The translations under genes and the position numbers were made by a program. Below are positions 54,908 through 62,245 of a stretch of DNA of 64,000 nt, piece after piece (position 1 is the first letter of the stretch; every line of letters starts with the position of its first letter). Source of the DNA: Armatimonadota bacterium (GTDB lineage Bacteria > Armatimonadota > Fimbriimonadia > Fimbriimonadales > Fimbriimonadaceae). The DNA lies in NCBI GenBank assembly GCA_020161505.1, contig JAIUNY010000001.1, positions 248,001 to 312,000 on the forward strand, in the 5' to 3' direction. The notes under the pieces were generated by a model, which saw only the letters and a program-made list of their open reading frames with translations, was not told where the DNA came from and searched no databases.

Positions 54908-56575
54908 CTACTTCAGCTTGACCCAGCTGGTGAGCCGGTCAGCACGCACCGGCTCGGCGTAGACCCAAGTGCCTTCGCTGTTCGCTTGAGGCATTTTGAC
55001 ACCCCTTGCTTCGCGGACGAAGTGAACCACGAAGGAGTTGTGTTCTTCCGGCCAGATGTAGATTCCTCCACCTTTCGGGGCCGGGTACCGGATTCGGCTA
55101 GGAAGCCAGTCTTCTCCGGCGGTGCCATCTGGTTCCGTTCCGCCTGCGGCGAGGACGCCGTTGATCTCCAGATTCCCGGTGATTGTGATGCCGCCCAGCG
55201 CGGCGTAGACTCGCCCATATCGGCCCGAGCTATCCGATGAGATCTTGATCGCATCTTTGGTCTCGCTCAGGGCGACGAGCTCGGAGTTTTGGTAGATCTC
55301 AACGTCATCATCCCACGGCGAATTTTGGGCGGTGAGTTTGTAGCTCGAGTCGGGGCTGTCGCTGTACTTCTGGGCGACAACAATGGTGACCCCCAGGTTT
55401 TCCAGGTTGCCAAAGTTGTTGACGTTGCCATCAACATAGAGCACGTTCCTGCTTGGATCGGAGGTTGAGCCGGGCATGAGTTGCACGGTGTCGCCTTGCT
55501 CCACCATGAAGTCGCCGCTGATGAAGGCCGGAGTGCGGATGGTCTTGCGTCCGGTTCGGCTATCTGCGCTCAGGGAACCTGATCGCAGTGCCGTGTATTT
55601 GCGCGCGCTTGGGTTGTTCGCCGTGGCGTTAAGCCAGTTTGGTTTCATGGTGCAATCCACCTGAGCCCAATCTGGGAAGTGGGTGCGCTGGCCGATCCGG
55701 GTGACTTCGTTCTCCGTGACCGCGTAGGGCAGGTTTCCGTTGACTGGCGGCGGTGCCGTGCGGTAGTTCTTCGATCCATTCGGATTCCCGAGCCCACTGA
55801 CCCCGACGGTGAAATCGTACGGGGTGGTTGTGGGCTGATCGGGCACCATGATGTACCCCTGGACGTCGAGAACGTTGGAGTTGGTGTAGCCCGATTTGTT
55901 CCCGCTCGGGATCCAGCTCACGCCATCGTTGGCGACGATATGGGCCATCTTGTCTTGGCTGCTGGCATCATAGGTGCGCAAGCCTTGGTCGGTACGAATT
56001 TCGACAAGAGTATTCGAGTTGATGGCACCGGGGAAATCAACCAAGGTGGTCTCGGCGGAGGAGTTGGTATCCCACTTCGTGGTTTTTCGGATCCGGAACG
56101 TGGCCCGAGAGACCGATTCAACGCCGTTGGGTGCGCGGCCCGTCCCCTGAAGGGTGATGGTGTAGGTGTATTGGTGGCTGTCCTCCCCGTGATTCGGAGC
56201 CGGGCTCACGGTGCTGGTGTCAATTTTGATCACCTTGGCCTCGTACTGACCGTGGTTTCGACTTGTTCCACTGAAGATGGTGTCGAGTGCATCGGGAGGC
56301 AGTTCTTCCCCTGGGGTTTTGTTCTCGTTGATCTCGCGGCAGATTTTGTCGTACAGCGTGTTGATGCCGCTCTCGGCGAGCCGATCGGCTTGTGACTTCT
56401 GCACGCCTCTGAACGCCATGGAGTCTGCGGTCGTGGTCACGCCGACAGCGGAGACGGCGACGAGGCCAACGACAGTGAAAAACATCATCACCATCGGCAT
56501 CGCGCTCCCCCGGCGGAGCCGAAGCGATTGTTTGGGTGTTGAGATGGTGTTCATGGTTTTCATTCCTTGAGTCAT
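54908..56575 (-). CDS. PilX-like minor pilin / DUF4900-like protein, cluster A
   Basis: 555 aa, last gene of cluster A. The N-terminus MKTMNTISTPKQSLRLRRGS then AMPMVMMFFTVVGLVAVSAVG is a PilX-type leader plus hydrophobic helix, without the Glu at +5 of classical pilins. The rest is a long beta-rich domain containing VPDQPTTTPYDF and LYVDGNVNNFGNLENLG, seen again in the cluster B copy. The polyacidic/Gly turns suggest a surface-exposed tip. It is paralogous to the gene at 59044-60636 over the whole length. Confidence 0.75.
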   Translation of the reverse strand: MTQGMKTMNTISTPKQSLRLRRGSAMPMVMMFFTVVGLVAVSAVGVTTTADSMAFRGVQKSQADRLAESGINTLYDKICREINENKTPGEELPPDALDTIFSGTSRNHGQYEAKVIKIDTSTVSPAPNHGEDSHQYTYTITLQGTGRAPNGVESVSRATFRIRKTTKWDTNSSAETTLVDFPGAINSNTLVEIRTDQGLRTYDASSQDKMAHIVANDGVSWIPSGNKSGYTNSNVLDVQGYIMVPDQPTTTPYDFTVGVSGLGNPNGSKNYRTAPPPVNGNLPYAVTENEVTRIGQRTHFPDWAQVDCTMKPNWLNATANNPSARKYTALRSGSLSADSRTGRKTIRTPAFISGDFMVEQGDTVQLMPGSTSDPSRNVLYVDGNVNNFGNLENLGVTIVVAQKYSDSPDSSYKLTAQNSPWDDDVEIYQNSELVALSETKDAIKISSDSSGRYGRVYAALGGITITGNLEINGVLAAGGTEPDGTAGEDWLPSRIRYPAPKGGGIYIWPEEHNSFVVHFVREARGVKMPQANSEGTWVYAEPVRADRLTSWVKLK

Positions 56576-56593
56576 GAGTAGTTGAAGAAGTTG

Positions 56594-57490
56594 TTACTGG
56601 GCGTTACGGAGGTTGGAGGCGATTTGCCGAGCAAGTTCGCGGTCGCCCGATTCGGTCCGCTGAACTCCGACGATCCAGCAGGTGAGTTGATTGGCGCGGG
56701 TCTCGTAGTTGGGCGCGGTGCCAAATCGCTCATCGATCTCGATGAGAACGTCAATCGGCCCCGTAGCCACGCCGTCTGAGAAGGCGAGTGAGTTCCCGGT
56801 TCGCACCATGCCAATGCGAGCGAGATCACCAGCATTCAGACCGTCCATGACTGGGATCGGACGTTGAAGATCGGTCGGGCCATCGCTGTCATCGGAAATG
56901 GTTCTTCCGCGCCACTCAGCGCGAACCACGGTCAGACGCCCCGTATTGCCGCTCGGCTCTCCGGTCACAAGATTGACCGGGGATCCGTAGTTCGAGCCGA
57001 TCGGATTCAGGGTTTCGTGACGGGCTAATCGGTAGTGGAATCGCGTGATGTTCTCCGCGATTTTTCGCCGGGAGGTTTGAACCCCTCGCATTCCCAGAAT
57101 CTGTCGCGCCTCAATTTCCCAGAGGTTAAAGTTCCCCTCGGGCCTGCTTTCGCGGCGGTAGACGGTAATGGTGCGATTGTCGGGGATGATGGCTCCGCTG
57201 GCATCGAGACGGTATCGGGCGAGAATGAGGGTGGTGTCCTCATTGGCGCTGTACGTCGTGCCTCCAATCGTCACTCGGGAAAGGGCGGCGACTGCCGTTT
57301 CGGCATCCGCCCGGATGCTTTCGGCGGCGATCCGCGAGCCATCCCCGCGATCGGAGTCCATGATGACGCCTCGGCTGACCTTCGCCGTCGCGAGCATCAC
57401 GTTGAGACTCAGCGTGATGACGGTGACGAGGACGACCGAAGAGATCATCATTTCAGCGAGCGAAAAGCCCTTGTTTCGACGTGTGTTCAT
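56594..57490 (-). CDS. PilW/PulJ-like minor pilin, cluster A copy 2
   Basis: 298 aa from the ATG at 57490; the frame to 57601 overlaps the upstream gene. The leader MNTRRNKG then FSLAEMMISSVV is a class III signal with Glu at +5. The mature domain is of the PilW/GspJ type (ARHETLNPIGSNYGSPVNLV). It is nearly the same length and pattern as the 57514-58410 gene, so the two are a tandem duplicate. Confidence 0.85.
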   Translation of the reverse strand: MNTRRNKGFSLAEMMISSVVLVTVITLSLNVMLATAKVSRGVIMDSDRGDGSRIAAESIRADAETAVAALSRVTIGGTTYSANEDTTLILARYRLDASGAIIPDNRTITVYRRESRPEGNFNLWEIEARQILGMRGVQTSRRKIAENITRFHYRLARHETLNPIGSNYGSPVNLVTGEPSGNTGRLTVVRAEWRGRTISDDSDGPTDLQRPIPVMDGLNAGDLARIGMVRTGNSLAFSDGVATGPIDVLIEIDERFGTAPNYETRANQLTCWIVGVQRTESGDRELARQIASNLRNAQ

Positions 57491-57513
57491 GTTGCTCCCG
57501 TAGTGGGGTCGAG

Positions 57514-58410
57514 TTACTTTGCATTGCGGAGATTTGCCTCGATGGATCGAGCCAGCTCGCTGACTCCTCGTTGGTCGCGTTGTTGGGTAACAATCCAGCA
57601 AGAAAGTTCGTTGGCTCGGGTTTCATCCTGGGCGTTCGATGAGTAGCGCTCATCGACTTCCAGCAGGACATCGAGTCGGCCCGACGTATCGGCATCCGAG
57701 AAGCTGAGATTGTTCCCGCTGCGCGACATCCCGATGCTGGCGAGTTCGGCAGGAAGGAGCCCATCTTGGTACGGAATCGCGACGCGGAAGTCGTAGATGC
57801 TATCTGAGTCGTCGTGGATCTGCTTGCCTTTCCACGGGGCGTTGATCGCGGTGAGACGAGCTTGATTGCCGCTGGGCTCTCCGGAAACCAGGTTCATGGG
57901 GCTCCCGTAGACTCCGGCCACCGGGGACAGGGTTTCGTGCCGACTTAAGCGATAGTGGAACTTGCGCAGGTTGTCGGCGACCATTTTCTTGCTCACGCCC
58001 TCTGCGGGCATGCCGTCAAGTTGTTTGGCTTGGATCTCCCAGAGCTGCTGGCGCGGGCCAGCGGTGATGACCTGATAGATGAAAAGGTCTCGGCTGTTCG
58101 GAACAATCGTGCCGCTCGCATCGGTTCGATATTTGGCGATGATGAGCGTGTTGTCTTCGTGAGCGGTGAAGACTGTGCCATCCACATCGACCCGCGACAG
58201 AGCCGCGTAGGCGTGCTGCGCTTCAGAAAGAATTTTGTCGGCAGCATGGCGCGATCCGTTGCTGTTTCCGTATTCCCGGATCACGTTGCGACTGATTTTC
58301 GCCGAGGTCAGCATGACGTTCAGACTCATTGCGATGACGGTGACCAGCACGACGCTGGAGATCATCATCTCGGCAATGGAGAAGCCACGGTTTCGATGAG
58401 TACGTTTCAT
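57514..58410 (-). CDS. PilW/PulJ-like minor pilin, cluster A copy 1
   Basis: 298 aa. The leader MKRTHRNRG then FSIAEMMISSVVLVTV has Glu at +5 and is cleaved by prepilin peptidase. The stretch SRHETLSPVAGVYGSPMNLVSGEPSGN matches copy 2 strongly. It lies 23 bases before copy 2. Together they would supply the minor pilin that starts or caps pilus assembly. Confidence 0.85.
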   Translation of the reverse strand: MKRTHRNRGFSIAEMMISSVVLVTVIAMSLNVMLTSAKISRNVIREYGNSNGSRHAADKILSEAQHAYAALSRVDVDGTVFTAHEDNTLIIAKYRTDASGTIVPNSRDLFIYQVITAGPRQQLWEIQAKQLDGMPAEGVSKKMVADNLRKFHYRLSRHETLSPVAGVYGSPMNLVSGEPSGNQARLTAINAPWKGKQIHDDSDSIYDFRVAIPYQDGLLPAELASIGMSRSGNNLSFSDADTSGRLDVLLEVDERYSSNAQDETRANELSCWIVTQQRDQRGVSELARSIEANLRNAK

Positions 58411-58431
58411 AGGTGGGTGCGCTCCGAGTCG

Positions 58432-58911
58432 TCAGGGAGTGTCGATGGGGCCAGCGGTCACCGATCCCGGTCGGACGACGACGGTTGCCAGTCGTACTTC
58501 GGACCACGGGGCGGTTCGGCCTTCAGGGGTGGTGGCGTTGCGCCAACGGACTCGGGTGCTGATTCGCTTCATCGTGGTGTTGACTTCTTGCACCTGGTAG
58601 AGGCCTTGAACCTCGTATTTGGTGTTCCGTCCGCCGGGCAGTGAGGTGATGACACTGCCAGGGATGTCGAAGGAAGTCTCCGGACGAACCGTGAGGTTCT
58701 CGAAGCTCGTCGAAGCGATGGATTCAAGTTGCTGGTTGGCAACTTGGTAGGCATTCGTGCGGATCTTGCTTTGAAGACCGACTTTATTGGCCAAAACGGC
58801 CATGGAGGCGAAAGTGAGGACACCCATGAGGAGGGTGTAGAGAGCGATCGTGCTCTCCAGCAGGGTGAACCCCCGCTTCAGTCTCCCGGAAATCTGTCGG
58901 ATGCCTTTCAT
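58432..58911 (-). CDS. PilV-like minor pilin, cluster A
   Basis: 159 aa, first gene of cluster A. The leader MKGIRQISGRLKRG then FTLLESTIALYTLLMGV is a perfect prepilin signal. The C-terminal part (VRWRNATTPEGRTAPWSEV) is almost the same as in the cluster B PilV. No strong promoter is seen in the 72 bases before it, after the cluster B terminator. Confidence 0.85.
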   Translation of the reverse strand: MKGIRQISGRLKRGFTLLESTIALYTLLMGVLTFASMAVLANKVGLQSKIRTNAYQVANQQLESIASTSFENLTVRPETSFDIPGSVITSLPGGRNTKYEVQGLYQVQEVNTTMKRISTRVRWRNATTPEGRTAPWSEVRLATVVVRPGSVTAGPIDTP

Positions 58912-58987
58912 CTCAATGATGTTTTCGGCGGCAATTATTGCGAGATCACGACAGAATTACCGGATTCAAGGCAGCTGACCCGCAAAG

Positions 58988-59016
58988 GAGAAAACCCCAG
59001 CAATTGTTGCTGGGGT
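58988..59016 (-). terminator. terminator of minor-pilin cluster B
   Basis: On the minus strand, ACCCCAGCAA and TTGCTGGGGT with a 3-base loop, followed by TTTT. It separates the two duplicated clusters. Confidence 0.85.
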
Positions 59017-59043
59017 CTTCACCTGGGTGGTCGGGAAGAGAGG

Positions 59044-60636
59044 CTATTTCGCCTGCTTCCAATCGGCAAGTCGGCTTGCCTGGAACGGGCCGAGGATCTT
59101 GGATTTGTCGGCGATGCCGGCTGGCATTGTGAAGTTCTTTGCCTCCCGAGCATATTTGAGGGTGAACCCTCCTCTTGGCGGCGGCTTGATGACAATTCCT
59201 GCAGTGGGATAGAGATCATCGCTCTTTGGTTGAGCCATTTGCGTGGCTCCGCTCATCAAGATCGCGTTCATTTCGAGGTTTCCGTAGATGCGGAGTCCGC
59301 CGAGTGCCGCGTAGACGAGGCCGTACCGTGAACTCACATTCGAGTTAATCGTGATCGCATCGGTGACTCGTGAGGTGCTGATCAGAGAAGCCTGGGCATA
59401 GACCTCTTCCATATCCTCGTACTGAGTGAAGGCGTCGGAGAGAGAGTAGCTGGATTCTTTGCCATCAAGGTATCGACCAGTCGTCACGAGGATCACGCCG
59501 TGGTTGACGATGTTCCCCATGTTCTCGAGATCGCCATCGACGAAGATGATGTTCTGGGTGGGATCGGTTGATCGTGGGACGAGATTGATGGTTTCCCCCG
59601 GGGCGACATACAAGTTGCCCCGCACGTACGAAGGCGTCATCATCTTTTTGACCCCGTTCTGAATCGTTCCAAAGAACCCAACCTTTTTGCCAGAGGCGCT
59701 TGATCGCATCGGTGAGTTGAGGACGGTGAATCGCCAGTCGGACACCCATTGAAACACCTGGCTGTCCTCCGCGAAGTACATGGGCTGCCCCATCGCGGTG
59801 ACGCTGTCTGGCGTCACGGTGTAAGGAGTGGTCTTGTTGACCCACGGGCCTGCGGTCTGGTAGTTCTTTCGATTGTCGTAGTTCCCCAAGCCCACGGGCC
59901 CCATGCTCATCTGATAAGCCGTTGAGGAGGGCTGATCGGGGACAAGGACGTGGCCATCGATTTTGAGGACATCGGGGGTCGTGACGCTTGATTTCGTGAC
60001 GGTTGCAGGCGCCCAGCGAACACCTCGGTTTGCGATGACGTGAGCTTCCTTGTCCTGGGAGCCAGCATCCTCGGTGCGGATATTGTTGTCCGCCACGAAG
60101 ACGACCTCGGTATTCGATTGGATCGCCCCAGGGAAGATTTTCATCTCGGTTTGCTCATCGAGAAAAGCACCTTTGACAACCACCATCTTGCCGGTAAACG
60201 TGCTGTTGACAATGGATTCCGTGCCGTTGGGCGCGACCCCTCTGCCTTCAAGCTCAAACGTGTAGGTGCGCTGGACTGTGTCGTTTCCAAAGCCGGGAGC
60301 CGGTTCGACATCTTTGGAGGTGACCGTCACAACTCGCGCCGAGTATTCGCCTAGATCTCGGAAGGCGGCTTCCATGTCGGAGTTCATGCGGAGGGCTTGT
60401 AAGGTGGCCGGAGAGGCGTTCCCTTGGTTCAGCCTTCGGCAGATCTCGTCGTAGAGCACGTTGATTCCGCTCTCGGCCAGTTCGGTGGCTTGCACCTTCT
60501 GCACGCCTCTAAAGACCATGCTGTCTGTGGTGGTGGTGAGGCCGACCGAGACCACGGTGACGGTTCCGATGACCATGAAAAACATCATGGTCAGGGGAAG
60601 GCTGGAGCCACGAGTCAGTCGTTTCTTCATTTTCAT
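59044..60636 (-). CDS. PilX-like minor pilin, cluster B
   Basis: 530 aa. The leader MKMKKRLTRGS then SLPLTMMFFMVIGTVTVVSVG matches the cluster A PilX-like protein, as do MVFRGVQKVQATELAESGIN, VPDQPSSTAYQ and the long beta-rich body. Like its paralogue it lacks Glu at +5. It is the last gene of cluster B. Confidence 0.75.
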   Translation of the reverse strand: MKMKKRLTRGSSLPLTMMFFMVIGTVTVVSVGLTTTTDSMVFRGVQKVQATELAESGINVLYDEICRRLNQGNASPATLQALRMNSDMEAAFRDLGEYSARVVTVTSKDVEPAPGFGNDTVQRTYTFELEGRGVAPNGTESIVNSTFTGKMVVVKGAFLDEQTEMKIFPGAIQSNTEVVFVADNNIRTEDAGSQDKEAHVIANRGVRWAPATVTKSSVTTPDVLKIDGHVLVPDQPSSTAYQMSMGPVGLGNYDNRKNYQTAGPWVNKTTPYTVTPDSVTAMGQPMYFAEDSQVFQWVSDWRFTVLNSPMRSSASGKKVGFFGTIQNGVKKMMTPSYVRGNLYVAPGETINLVPRSTDPTQNIIFVDGDLENMGNIVNHGVILVTTGRYLDGKESSYSLSDAFTQYEDMEEVYAQASLISTSRVTDAITINSNVSSRYGLVYAALGGLRIYGNLEMNAILMSGATQMAQPKSDDLYPTAGIVIKPPPRGGFTLKYAREAKNFTMPAGIADKSKILGPFQASRLADWKQAK

Positions 60637-60640
60637 CTCC

Positions 60641-61546
60641 TTAGCGTGCGTTCCTCAAAACGGTGCTTGTTGTGATGGTGCGACCGTTTTCGTTGTCGTC
60701 GTCCCCAGCGTCGTCATCGTCATCTCGCCCACGCTCGTTTTGTTTCTTGGTTCGCATTTTGATTTCGAGCATGTTGGCGTCCATTTCTGATGAGCTGGGT
60801 TTCGTGAGCTTCGGGTTGACGTAGAAGAAGACGTCAATTGTCGCGGTACTGGGGATGAATCCCCGCATTTCGAGCACGTTCCGTTCGAGCGTGACCCGCC
60901 CGGAGTCTTCGATTTTCTCTCGGGTATCAAGGGAAAGGCTGGCCCAGGGCGCGCGGAGTTTCTGGATGGAGATCGAGCCGGGCGGGTTCGGATTCTCCAT
61001 GTCCCTGCCGGGAAGGGGGAAAGATCGACTCACGGGGTCATACGTGAGCGTGGCCATCCGACCAAAGCGGAACTTGATGTCATCCAGATCTTCCTTGACG
61101 AGTTTCCGGCTCGAGATGCTAATGATCACTCCAAATCGACGCCGCGCCGGGAACTTGTACAGGCACTTTTTGTCGTTGACTTCCAGAACTTGATATACGG
61201 TGATGTCGTCGGTGTCGGCGATCCGTTTACCGGACGTGTCATAGGCAGGCGACGAGATGATCACGGTTTGATCGGAGCTGTGGATGGTTCCGAAGAGCGG
61301 GACATGGAGGGACGAGAGGATGGCCGCGCCGTCGCTGGCTTCCTTCATCATTTCGTCGGTCGCCATGCGTGCTTCCTGCGTCTGATCGCTCTCGTTGGCT
61401 GAGGTCTTACTGACCTGCGCGCCCGCGATCATGACATCGAAAGTGAGGACGGTGAGACCGAGCATCACTCCGGCGGAGACGACGAATTCAGCGGTCGTCA
61501 CGCCGGCGCGTCGACATCGTTGTTTGAGTGATCGAAGATGGCTCAT
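60641..61546 (-). CDS. PilW-like minor pilin, cluster B
   Basis: 301 aa. The leader MSHLRSLKQRCRRAG then VTTAEFVVSAGVMLGLTVL has Glu at +5. The C-terminus ends in a very acidic, Arg-rich tail (RGRDDDDDAGDDDNENGR) not present in the cluster A copies. It fills the place of the two PilW copies of cluster A, so cluster A gained one copy or B lost one. Confidence 0.8.
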   Translation of the reverse strand: MSHLRSLKQRCRRAGVTTAEFVVSAGVMLGLTVLTFDVMIAGAQVSKTSANESDQTQEARMATDEMMKEASDGAAILSSLHVPLFGTIHSSDQTVIISSPAYDTSGKRIADTDDITVYQVLEVNDKKCLYKFPARRRFGVIISISSRKLVKEDLDDIKFRFGRMATLTYDPVSRSFPLPGRDMENPNPPGSISIQKLRAPWASLSLDTREKIEDSGRVTLERNVLEMRGFIPSTATIDVFFYVNPKLTKPSSSEMDANMLEIKMRTKKQNERGRDDDDDAGDDDNENGRTITTSTVLRNAR

Positions 61547-61549
61547 GAG

Positions 61550-62122
61550 TTATTTCGCCTCTCCCGTAGGGGATGGAGTGCCGCTGATCGGGACGGTGGG
61601 GGGTGCCCCTGGGCCAGAAACCGGGAAGGTTGGGGAGGGGGTCGCGCTGGGAGCAGGTGCTCCGGGAGCCGTGACCGACCCCGGTCGGACGAGGATGGTG
61701 GCGAGCCGCACTTCACTCCACGGTGCGACCCGACCTTCTGGCGAACTTGCGTTGCGCCATTTGATCCGTACCGTCACCGTCTTGGTGGAGTTGTTACGAT
61801 CTTCAACCTTGTAGGCACCGGCCACTTCGTACTTGGCATTGTTGCCCCCCGGGAGCCCTTTGATGACTTCTTCCGGAATGTCGAAAGGGGTCTCGGCGAC
61901 GGCGGAGAGGTTGTCAAAGTTGGTGGACTTCAGCGCTTCCACTTGCTGTCGAGCGATTTGGTAGGCACTCGTGCGGAGCTTGGCCTGGAGACCGATCTTG
62001 TTGGAGAAGACCGCCATCCCGGCAAAGACGAGCACGCCGATCAGGAGAAGGTACATGCTGATGCATGTCTCCAGAAGGGTGAAGCCCTTTTTGCTCCGCT
62101 TGAAGTGAATCGATGAGATCAC
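61550..62122 (-). CDS. PilV-like minor pilin, cluster B
   Basis: 190 aa from the GTG at 62122, giving a 13-residue leader (VISSIHFKRSKKG) then FTLLETCISMYLLLIGV; a TTG at 62164 is also in frame. The mature part matches the cluster A PilV in WRNASSPEGRVAPWSEVRLATILVRPGSV but carries an extra Pro/Ala/Gly tail of about 35 residues. First gene of cluster B, divergent from metG. Confidence 0.8.
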   Translation of the reverse strand: MISSIHFKRSKKGFTLLETCISMYLLLIGVLVFAGMAVFSNKIGLQAKLRTSAYQIARQQVEALKSTNFDNLSAVAETPFDIPEEVIKGLPGGNNAKYEVAGAYKVEDRNNSTKTVTVRIKWRNASSPEGRVAPWSEVRLATILVRPGSVTAPGAPAPSATPSPTFPVSGPGAPPTVPISGTPSPTGEAK

Positions 62123-62245
62123 GATATCGTTCTCGGAGCCTGGGTGGAGCCTCCGCAGGTTCAAACAGATAGGAATTCTATAAGTCTGGTGGTCTTACCT
62201 GGGTGTCTCTCAACCCTGGTTCGGCGTGGTTCCCGGAGGGAAAAG

